Source: Allorhodopirellula heiligendammensis (lineage in GTDB: Bacteria > Planctomycetota > Planctomycetia > Pirellulales > Pirellulaceae). Taken from it: DNA of 64,000 bases. The first letter of the stretch is position 1. The number at the start of each line of letters is the position of its first letter. Location: NCBI RefSeq assembly GCF_007860105.1, contig NZ_SJPU01000002.1:22837-86836 (forward strand). The letters are read 5' to 3'. Positions 57,213-64,000 of the stretch are shown one piece after another. A program made the translations under genes and the position numbers. The notes under the pieces were generated by a model, which was given only the letters and a program-made list of their open reading frames with translations, did not search any database and was not told the DNA's origin.

Positions 57213-57516
57213 GATTTTAGTCTCTGGGTCGTGGTCATTGAAAACTCTTCGAGCGAACGATTTCGCTCCCCATGGGTGTATCGACGACGCACGATCGCTA
57301 GGACTAAAGCAAAGCGAAACAAAGGCAACAACCACCCAAACCGCCCACTTTCACTAGCCGGAAAATACTCAGCAACTCCCCCCGCATTCCCTATAAAAAC
57401 AGCACAAGACGAACTCCTGGCTGGGACGCCCACATCGGAAGTGTTTGCCTGCAGGGCACGGAATCCCATCACCATGGGGCTCAGGGCACCATGGGGCTCA
57501 GGGCACTTCGATCAAT
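57213..57516. other. Intergenic region between dnaB and the Cys-rich gene
   Basis: Apart from a short tandem duplication listed separately (57474-57506), nothing recognisable is seen. A minus-strand frame here ends in TTTQRLKS just before the GTG of the Cys-rich gene, and could be a displaced start of that gene. The promoter of the Cys-rich gene should be in this stretch. Confidence 0.4.
57474..57506. repeat. 16-17 bp tandem duplication downstream of dnaB
   Basis: atggggctcagggcac is present at 57474-57489 and again at 57491-57506, 11 bases beyond the dnaB stop. It is not a hairpin and codes for nothing supported. Confidence 0.6.
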
Positions 57517-59043
57517 TCAGAATCCGCCCGGTGACGTGAACTCACGATAGTCATCGAACTCGCTATGGTGATCAGCCGCTCGGTTGGTGAATCGAGTGAA
57601 ATCGGCTTCCCACGTCAAATCCACATCGCCGACCGGACCGTTCCGCTGCTTGGCGATGATAATTTCCGCCTGGCCAGCATATTGGGCCTTCTCATCACCA
57701 CGGTGATAATACTCCTCGCGGTGAACGAACATGACGACGTCGGCATCCTGTTCGATAGCCCCCGATTCTCGCAGATGGCTCAGTTTGGGGCGGTGATCTT
57801 TGCCCTCTTCCGCTTGCCGATTGAGTTGGGACAAGCACAACAGCGGGACTTCGAGTTCCCGCGCCATCCCTTTGAGTCGTCGCGCGATTTTAGCAACCTG
57901 TTCCTGGCGTGGATCACGCGAGTTGTCGGGCTCGATCAACTGCAAATAATCGATCACGATCATTCCCAGACCATCTTCACGTCGTTTGATCCGTCGAGCT
58001 GCTGCCGCAATTTCGCTAACCGTCCGGCTAGGCGAGTCATCTACGAATAGCGGTGCTTGGCTGACTTCGTTGGCCTTGCCCACGAGCCGGTCGCGATCAT
58101 CTGACGATATTGTACCGTTGCGGAGGCGGTGACCATTGACCCTGGCCATCGAACAGAGCAATCGATCCGCCAGCTCAATGGCCGACATTTCCAAGCTGAC
58201 GAACAACACAGGTTCGCGCTGCACGCAGGCCACATGCTCAGCCATGTTCATCGCCAGCGCGGTTTTGCCCATCGAAGGACGTGCGGCCAGAATAATCAAC
58301 TCGCCCGAGTGCAGCCCACCGGTCATCTGATCGAAATCGGTCAAGCCCGTTTCAGCACCGCCTTCGACGTAGTCATCTCGCATCCGGGCTTCCATGCGAT
58401 CCATCGCTTGGTGCAGGACATCGCTGATCGCCGAGACCGAGTTGCTGCTCCGACCATCCATGATCGCAAACACTTTTTGCTCCGCCTGCGCACAGAGCTC
58501 TTTGGCCGTACTGGATTGTTCGTAGGCTTCACGCAGGATCTCGGTACTTGATTCGATGAGCCGTCGAAACACCGCTTTCTCAGTCACGATCTCCGCGTAG
58601 AACACAGCGTGGGCGGCATTGGCGACACTGCCCGACAACCTCGCCAGATAAGCGGCACCTCCCACCTTCTCAAATTCTCCAGCGGTACGCATGCGGGACA
58701 CCAACAACGTGATGTCAATTTTCTCCCCGGTATCGTACATGTCGCGCAGGTGCCCATAGATGATACGATTGGCATCATCGTAGAAGTCCTCCGCACGCAG
58801 CGAAGCAATCTCGTCACAGATGTCGGGCATGATCAAGATACTGCCGATCACCCCCATTTCAGCTTCGAGTTCGAAGGGTGGTTGCCGCTGAAGAATTTCG
58901 CTCGCAGAGATCTCCTTCTTCTTCTTATCGCGAAATCCAGAGCCTGAAAACTTGTCGTCTTTGATCATCCGTGTGACATGGGTTGGAGGAGTTGTGGTCG
59001 ATGAGGCTCGAAACGGTTGGCGGACTGCTGATTCACTCGACAT
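57517..59043 (-). CDS. dnaB: Replicative DNA helicase DnaB
   Basis: The 508-residue hexameric helicase unwinds DNA at the fork. The N-terminal domain begins RQPPFELEAEMGVIGSILIMPD at about 53, after a disordered start. The RecA-like domain has Walker A PSMGKT at 256-261, the Walker B region GMIVIDYLQLIEP and late SHLRESGAIEQDADVVMFVHREEYY. Length is slightly above the usual 450-470 because of the N-terminal extension. It lies 116 bases downstream of dnaA, an uncommon but sensible pairing. Confidence 0.95.
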   Translation of the reverse strand: MSSESAVRQPFRASSTTTPPTHVTRMIKDDKFSGSGFRDKKKKEISASEILQRQPPFELEAEMGVIGSILIMPDICDEIASLRAEDFYDDANRIIYGHLRDMYDTGEKIDITLLVSRMRTAGEFEKVGGAAYLARLSGSVANAAHAVFYAEIVTEKAVFRRLIESSTEILREAYEQSSTAKELCAQAEQKVFAIMDGRSSNSVSAISDVLHQAMDRMEARMRDDYVEGGAETGLTDFDQMTGGLHSGELIILAARPSMGKTALAMNMAEHVACVQREPVLFVSLEMSAIELADRLLCSMARVNGHRLRNGTISSDDRDRLVGKANEVSQAPLFVDDSPSRTVSEIAAAARRIKRREDGLGMIVIDYLQLIEPDNSRDPRQEQVAKIARRLKGMARELEVPLLCLSQLNRQAEEGKDHRPKLSHLRESGAIEQDADVVMFVHREEYYHRGDEKAQYAGQAEIIIAKQRNGPVGDVDLTWEADFTRFTNRAADHHSEFDDYREFTSPGGF

Positions 59044-59159
59044 TGGTAGTGGAGCGGTGCCCCGCGTCCCCGCAGGCAGCGTCCCGCGGCCGGCCGCTTA
59101 CGCGTGGCGGCTCCCAGTATCGACATCCCGTTGACGCGTTGCCGCAGGGCAATGGAGGC

Positions 59160-60863
59160 CTATGCTCGCAGACGGGCTTCGACACGAGCGATCGCGTCCG
59201 CTGCCGCCATCGCAGCATCGCCACCTCCGATCTGTTTTCCGCTGGCTAGCCACTGCTCAACTTTCTGCTGGGCCGCGATCGCACCGGTATGACTGCGACG
59301 TCCAAAATGCTGAGCGATTTCAGTATACGCGCTACCGGTATGCGTCCGAGCGAGATACATCGCTAATGTTCGCGGCTCACTGACCCGGCGTGTCTGAGCT
59401 TTGCCGCGAAGGCCGTCGCGTTCAAGCCCAAATGCGTCACAGACCGCCCGTTCGATCGAGCGAAGAGTCGGCGCCGAACGCGTATTCCGCATTAAATCAC
59501 CACCAAACTGGCGAATTTCTTCGATTGTTGGTTCGCGACGGAACATGCGTTGCAGCATGCCAATCAAGTTCGCCACGCCCGTCACCGCGCGGGCATCGCC
59601 GCTAATCGACTCACTGACCTCTGCCAATAGGCCGGGATCGCAATCTAAAACACAGCGTGTTTTTACTAACCGCGTGAGCAGATTCATGCGCGTCGCGGCA
59701 TCGAGTGCCAGCAGCGGACAGACCAGTCCGGAGGACATCCGCCCCGCCACTTCGCCGGTCAGTCCACGAATATCAGCAGGCGGTAAGTTCGCTGTAAATA
59801 CAAGCGGTTTGCCGGCCGATGCCAGGGTTTCGAGCGTGTAGAGGGCTTCGCGGAGGGTGGCGGTCTTGGACGCGAGGAAATGCACGTCGTCGATTAACAA
59901 CGCGTCGACCTCACGATACTTGCGTCGAAAACTCGGCAGGCCTGTGGAATTGACCGAGCCCACAAAATCGTTGGTGAACTGCTCGGCCGTCAATAGAATC
60001 ACGCGTCGCATCCGTCTCCGCCGACGGAACTCCTCGGCAATTGCCGCGAGCAAATGTGATTTCCCGGTCCCGGTCGGGCCATGCAGGAACAGGGGGGTCG
60101 CCACTTCGGGCGTGGACATGGCCATCGTCGCTGCGGAAAATGCGAACTCGTTGCAGGGACCGGTGATGAAACTATCGAGCGTGCGTCCCGCCGTAGGCAA
60201 TGACTCTGGCAGCGGCGCGGTCACCGCAGTCGTCGACTCTGCTCGCGAGGGCGATCGTGTGCCGCGCCGGTCCACGCCGACGGAGCTGGCGTCACTTTCA
60301 GCGGCGATCTCGTCGGCAGAGCGGGTCAATTTCGAATCGGCCAAGAGACTCGACAGCTTGCCTGCGGATTTCCGCGCAGGACTTCGACCACGTGACGACT
60401 TGCCCGCTTGATGGGCGGGCGGTTCGTTTCGATTCAAATTCCCCGAATTCGATTTCCCGTCATGCGATTTCCCTGACGAGCGAGCAACCTTCCCTCGCTG
60501 CGGGCTGCCCGATGGTGTCTCCACAGCATCAGCGATCAACTCTGGTTGAGTTGTCGCCGCCGCGGTCACCATGCGAAATCGACCATGGTCTCCCAGGGCC
60601 ATTGCGGAGGCGGCGCGAAGATCAGCGGTAAAGTTCTTCGCAATCCGGTCGGCCGCGAACGGCCCGCTCACCCGCAGCACGATCACTGCATCTGCATCAA
60701 CAGCAACTTCGTCGCCAGACTCATCGTGAGAGGCCTCTAGATCAAACTCGATCCCGTGGGTGAACCACAGTCGGAACCGATCGGTACCGATGCGTTGTCG
60801 CAAGGCATCGGCGAATCGCTCGATGGCCTCCTGCGTCTCGATGCTGCCTTGCGTCGACGACAT
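59160..60863 (-). CDS. dnaA: Chromosomal replication initiator protein DnaA
   Basis: From the ATG at 60863 the product is 567 residues. Domain I (about 10-105) has AIERFADALRQRIGTDRFRLWFTHG. A long disordered domain II follows (about 110-225). Domain III has Walker A GPTGTGKS at 262-269 and Walker B ALLIDDVHFL. Domain IV has TLAMYLARTHTGSAYTEIAQHFGRRSHTGAIAAQQKVEQWL, in which the usual RDHT DNA-contact motif is RSHT. The 16 residues between 60911 and 60863 are not family-like. It opens the dnaA-dnaB unit and a candidate origin lies upstream. Confidence 0.93.
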   Translation of the reverse strand: MSSTQGSIETQEAIERFADALRQRIGTDRFRLWFTHGIEFDLEASHDESGDEVAVDADAVIVLRVSGPFAADRIAKNFTADLRAASAMALGDHGRFRMVTAAATTQPELIADAVETPSGSPQRGKVARSSGKSHDGKSNSGNLNRNEPPAHQAGKSSRGRSPARKSAGKLSSLLADSKLTRSADEIAAESDASSVGVDRRGTRSPSRAESTTAVTAPLPESLPTAGRTLDSFITGPCNEFAFSAATMAMSTPEVATPLFLHGPTGTGKSHLLAAIAEEFRRRRRMRRVILLTAEQFTNDFVGSVNSTGLPSFRRKYREVDALLIDDVHFLASKTATLREALYTLETLASAGKPLVFTANLPPADIRGLTGEVAGRMSSGLVCPLLALDAATRMNLLTRLVKTRCVLDCDPGLLAEVSESISGDARAVTGVANLIGMLQRMFRREPTIEEIRQFGGDLMRNTRSAPTLRSIERAVCDAFGLERDGLRGKAQTRRVSEPRTLAMYLARTHTGSAYTEIAQHFGRRSHTGAIAAQQKVEQWLASGKQIGGGDAAMAAADAIARVEARLRA

Positions 60864-61450
60864 ACCGGTAGCGACAACTCCCTCGTGGATGATGATGACG
60901 GAAGCGACCACACGTTAGCGTGGTCACTCTAAATTCAAACAGATTCCGGCCAGATTCCAGGCCGCCTCCAAACACACCCCAGGGTGTGATGGACCTAGCA
61001 AAAAACGAAGTTTTTTGAAATTCGCTCGGATCCAAAATGTGACTCTGCCGTTTCCGCCCGTTGGCTCTCCTACAGCGAGTGAGGCAGATTCTAGGTTTGC
61101 TAGCAAACAAGTCAAACCGATTGACTCAAGTTTTTGTGCTCGCGTGCCGACACGTCCCGCGGCGCCTCCGAAGCGGTCGCAAAAAACGAGTTCTATGGGA
61201 TCATGCCCACCCACGTCCACGCCGGTTCAAGCAACAATTTGACTTTGCACACTCGTGGATAATCTGTCGATAACCTAATCTTCATTTCGAATTCATAAAT
61301 CCCCATGGTCTCTAAACTGTTAGCGTCAAGGTAGTTGGAGAGAATCCCATCCGCCAGATTGAAATTTATCCCTAGCGGGCGGCTTCCCGGGTTTGATACA
61401 CGCGAGAGCGTCTCCATTTGACCGCCCCCGTTTCCGGAGCCTCAGACATC
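60864..61450. other. Candidate replication origin region (oriC)
   Basis: The 587-base gap between divergent genes, upstream of dnaA, holds three DnaA-box-like 9-mers: ctttgcaca (61243-61251), cgtggataa (61254-61262) and tgtcgataa (61265-61273). Each differs by one base from TTWTNCACA or its complement, and they start exactly 11 bases apart. An AT-rich tract follows (about 61277-61300, cttcatttcgaattcataaat). Genes on the two sides are transcribed away. The rest has no recognisable gene. Function is inferred from the boxes and the neighbouring dnaA. Confidence 0.55.
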
Positions 61451-62392
61451 ATGTCACGCCGCCCTATCTTACCAATCCACTCACTGGCCACCTGCACGGC
61501 CTTCTTTTTCGGCTCAATCCTCGCGGCCGCTCCACTCGCTCTGGCCGCCGACGGCCTGGGTGAATCCGTGTTGACCCCATCGGCGGCGGAAAAATACCAG
61601 CTGCGACATCAACTCACGCCCGATCAGACGATTCGCTACAAAGTCACCCACGTTGCCAAAACAAAAACTCGGATGAATGGCACCGAGGAAATTGCCAACG
61701 TGTACACCACAAGCGTCCGCTCATGGAAAGTGCAGGACGTCAGTGAGAACCAAATCACCTTTGACCACCAAATTGACTCGGTCGAAATGACTCAGCAAAA
61801 TGGCGACCAGGACGAGATCCAGTGGAGCAGCCTGACCGGAGAGAAGCCGCCGGCCGTGTTCAGCATTGTGGCTGAACAAATCGGTACGCCGTTGTCGACC
61901 GTCACGATTGACCCACAGGGCACTGAATTGAATCGAGAAGTCCACGCCGGTTCACAGGCGTCCCTCGGCATGGGATCGCTCACCCTGACTCTGCCCTCCG
62001 AACCAATCGCCATCGGCGACCGGTGGATGGTGCCCTCGGAGGTCAAAGTTCGGACGGAGGACCAACAGGTCAAAACCATTAAAACCCGTCAGGTTTTCAC
62101 GTTGAAAAAAGTCAGCGCGGGTGTGGCCACCATTGCCATCAAAAGCCAAACGCTAACCCCGATTCATTCCGAAGCACTCCGCGCCCAGGTTATTCAGCAA
62201 CTCAGCAACGGTGCGGTTCGCTTCGACATCGACAACGGGTGCCTGCTTAGCAAAGAATTGGAGTGGGACGAGACGGTCGTGGGCTTTCAAGGCCCCGGCA
62301 GCATGATGGAGTATCGCGCCAAGATGGACGAGGAGCTGATCGATGAAGAAGTCGTGCTCTCAGCGGCGAAGTCCGGCAAACCACTTCGCTGA
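61451..62392 (+). CDS. Secreted protein of unknown function (possible DUF6263-like)
   Basis: The product from the ATG at 61451 (313 residues) has a signal peptide (LATCTAFFFGSILAAAPLALAAD). The mature protein is beta-rich with a repeated pattern of two-strand units (YKVTHVAKTKTRMNGTEEIAN..., GDRWMVPSEVKVRTEDQQVKTIKTRQVFTLKKV). It resembles the DUF6263-type planctomycete proteins that have a beta-sandwich or barrel feel, though I cannot confirm that. The last residues (RAKMDEELIDEEVVLSA) are acidic. It precedes the porin gene on the same strand by 72 bases. Confidence 0.75.
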   Translation: MSRRPILPIHSLATCTAFFFGSILAAAPLALAADGLGESVLTPSAAEKYQLRHQLTPDQTIRYKVTHVAKTKTRMNGTEEIANVYTTSVRSWKVQDVSENQITFDHQIDSVEMTQQNGDQDEIQWSSLTGEKPPAVFSIVAEQIGTPLSTVTIDPQGTELNREVHAGSQASLGMGSLTLTLPSEPIAIGDRWMVPSEVKVRTEDQQVKTIKTRQVFTLKKVSAGVATIAIKSQTLTPIHSEALRAQVIQQLSNGAVRFDIDNGCLLSKELEWDETVVGFQGPGSMMEYRAKMDEELIDEEVVLSAAKSGKPLR

Positions 62393-62464
62393 AAACGAGC
62401 GTCCCCGACCAGTGGCTGGCCCTTTCGTTCTTTCGGCCCTTTCGTTCCCAACCGTTGATACTCG

Positions 62465-63955
62465 ATGACCCCATTTTGTACCTCGGTGCGTCTACTCGCA
62501 GCGTGTACCATCATCGCGGCAGTGGGCGACCGTGTTTGGTCCCAAACGCCCGGTGGGCTGCCTCCATCGCTGAGCGATCGCACGCTCTACCAGGTCTGCG
62601 ACGACACAGGCACGATCGCCTGCGATGCCATGGCAGGATCTGTAGACGGTGAAATCAGCGGCAGCTGTGATGACGATGGAAGTCACGATAGTAGCGCGGC
62701 GCAAGGTGCCACTGGGCATCTAGGCAACTACGCCAGCGACGGCAATTTTGTCAGCTATGATTGCCCCCCTCAAGATCGCCTCCCTGGATACGAAGAGTTA
62801 TCCTCACGGAACTGGCTACGGCTCAACACGCCGCTGACCGATGCGATGCTGGATTTCCAGAATCGCCAGACCGATAAGGAGCTTTTCATTCTGGAGTATT
62901 ACGCCGCGCATCATTTCGAAGGCCCGCAGGTCATCGTCGGTGGTCAATCGCGTCTGTCGTTGCTGGCCGCGTCTACGAATCGCACGAACAAGTTCCCATA
63001 TTTGGGACGATTCCCCACAGACTTCCGGGGCGATTCGGCGACTGATGCACGAATGTTGCAGGCCAACTCGCAGGCCACTGCACAGTTCACGTCCTACGCG
63101 AGTGTCTACACAGAGCTCTTATTTTCCGACGTGTTCTCCTTCGCAGCCCCCAAACAGGGCAGCCTGCAGGTGCGCCAGGCATACGCCATCGTTGGTGATC
63201 TACGCGTCTCCCCACTCTATCTTTTCATCGGCAAGAAAAACGTAGGGTTCGGTGACCTCAGCACTCTCAGCCCCTTCACGCAAGCCGTGCCTTGGCACTA
63301 TTTCGCCTCGCTCGCCGAGGGCATTGGAGCGGGCTATCACGACGACCACTGGGATTTCACTTTGGCTGGCATTAATGGCGGACGTGGGATTCGTACTGTG
63401 GACTCACCCGAACTGGGAAAACTGAACAACCTTGCTGCGAACGTCAGTTTTCGCGTAGGCGACACTCCCGATTATCACTTGCGAGTCGGTGGCGGGTTCC
63501 TGCTGGGCACGATCTATGACAGCAACGTCGCTGAGCACGTCAATCCCATGATCTACGGCGAGCACTACAACAGTGCGTGGGATATCAACGCGAGGTTGGA
63601 CATCGATCGGCTGACGTTGGCAGGTGAATATGTGACGACCACAGGAGACTGGCCGGTGACGTCTCACCGAGTTTCGGCATACCGCACGGAAGCCGCCTAC
63701 TGGTTTGATCGCGGGTCACGCGGGTCGAATCTAAGCGTGAGTTGGAGCAGCGGAATCCAAGGGCCAGCGGGTAGCGAGTACGAGTTCAACGATCAACTCG
63801 TTCTCGGCTATGGCAAACGCCTTGGCCCCAATTTCCGGGTCTCTGCGGAATACGTTCGGAGCACCGGGTTCGCACCCTTGATCGACATCACGACCGTCAG
63901 TGACCGGGACGTCATTCAGAACAGTCTTGTGTTGGGCATGACCCTGCTCTTGTAA
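62465..63955 (+). CDS. LbtU-like outer-membrane porin
   Basis: The 496-residue protein has a signal peptide (about 6-25, ending VWSQ), an N-terminal linker, and then a barrel region of alternating amphipathic strands (about 150-496), for example GSLQVRQAYAIVGDLRVSPLYLFIGKKNVGFGDLS and YHLRVGGGFLLGTIYDSNV. It ends in a hydrophobic strand (NSLVLGMTLLL) as outer-membrane proteins do. The pattern fits the LbtU/siderophore-porin family. Iron uptake is only the family suggestion. It is the last complete gene of the window. Confidence 0.75.
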   Translation: MTPFCTSVRLLAACTIIAAVGDRVWSQTPGGLPPSLSDRTLYQVCDDTGTIACDAMAGSVDGEISGSCDDDGSHDSSAAQGATGHLGNYASDGNFVSYDCPPQDRLPGYEELSSRNWLRLNTPLTDAMLDFQNRQTDKELFILEYYAAHHFEGPQVIVGGQSRLSLLAASTNRTNKFPYLGRFPTDFRGDSATDARMLQANSQATAQFTSYASVYTELLFSDVFSFAAPKQGSLQVRQAYAIVGDLRVSPLYLFIGKKNVGFGDLSTLSPFTQAVPWHYFASLAEGIGAGYHDDHWDFTLAGINGGRGIRTVDSPELGKLNNLAANVSFRVGDTPDYHLRVGGGFLLGTIYDSNVAEHVNPMIYGEHYNSAWDINARLDIDRLTLAGEYVTTTGDWPVTSHRVSAYRTEAAYWFDRGSRGSNLSVSWSSGIQGPAGSEYEFNDQLVLGYGKRLGPNFRVSAEYVRSTGFAPLIDITTVSDRDVIQNSLVLGMTLLL

Positions 63956-64000
63956 CCTGTCTGGCCCCCTGCTCAGACTCCAACTCAGATCCCATGCACC
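63956..64000. other. Window end
   Basis: These last 45 bases follow the porin stop and hold nothing recognisable. Confidence 0.5.

Overview
The window looks like chromosomal DNA of a marine planctomycete close to Rhodopirellula (Pirellulales). The support is the gene content: a ThuA/discoidin/PVC-type dehydrogenase/heme multidomain protein, a DUF1592-DUF1552 gene pair, two sulfatases, a Ser/Thr kinase with a membrane tail, a B12-dependent ribonucleotide reductase, an ExbB/ExbD/terpene-cyclase-like cluster, a LbtU-type porin and secreted Cys-rich proteins. This is a family-level inference; no search was run.

Layout. 1-508: remnant of a REP-associated (RAYT-type) transposase. 509-1477: UDP-glucuronate decarboxylase, convergent with a large secreted PVC-type dehydrogenase (1511-5209). 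5210-5952: long leader of nrdJ. 5953-10616: nrdJ and a DUF389 membrane protein. 10662-12784: a broken respiratory locus, with two Nap-like fragments on the minus strand abutting a 4Fe-4S subunit without its N-terminus and a frameshifted NrfD-type subunit on the plus strand. 13108-21168 (minus): TPR protein, ExbB/TolQ-like and ExbD/TolR-like proteins, a terpene-cyclase-fold membrane protein and a small membrane protein. 21449-24686 (minus): pyrG, a DUF1844 gene and an aldo/keto reductase. 25054-31300 (minus): zwf, a ketopantoate-reductase-like gene, a UxaC-like protein with an acidic tail, a secreted unknown and a DUF2238 protein. 31465-36689 (minus): DUF1592/DUF1552 pair and a secreted cupredoxin. 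37352-47190: unknown gene, clpC, methyltransferase, polysaccharide-export lipoprotein (minus), class II aldolase and a DapA-family lyase. 47379-51498 (minus): ferritin-like protein and two sulfatases. 51719-57212 (minus): MBOAT acyltransferase, sugar transporter, membrane Ser/Thr kinase and a Cys-rich hexapeptide-repeat protein. 57517-60863 (minus): dnaA then dnaB. 60864-61450: candidate replication origin. 61451-63955 (plus): secreted unknown and a LbtU-like porin.

How it fits together. Several blocks serve the envelope and polysaccharide use: UDP-xylose synthesis, polysaccharide export, sulfatases, O-acylation, sugar uptake and an energised ExbBD-type motor with a periplasmic TPR partner. 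Others are central metabolism (zwf, fba, pyrG, nrdJ) and replication (dnaA, dnaB, probable oriC).

I found no prophage, CRISPR array, rRNA, tRNA or obvious defence system. The most informative non-gene signals are three DnaA-box-like 9-mers at an exact 11-bp period next to dnaA, a two-part palindromic element present at two distant loci, and the decayed respiratory locus. Most minus- and plus-strand ORFs lying inside the genes listed are out-of-frame shadows typical of this base composition.
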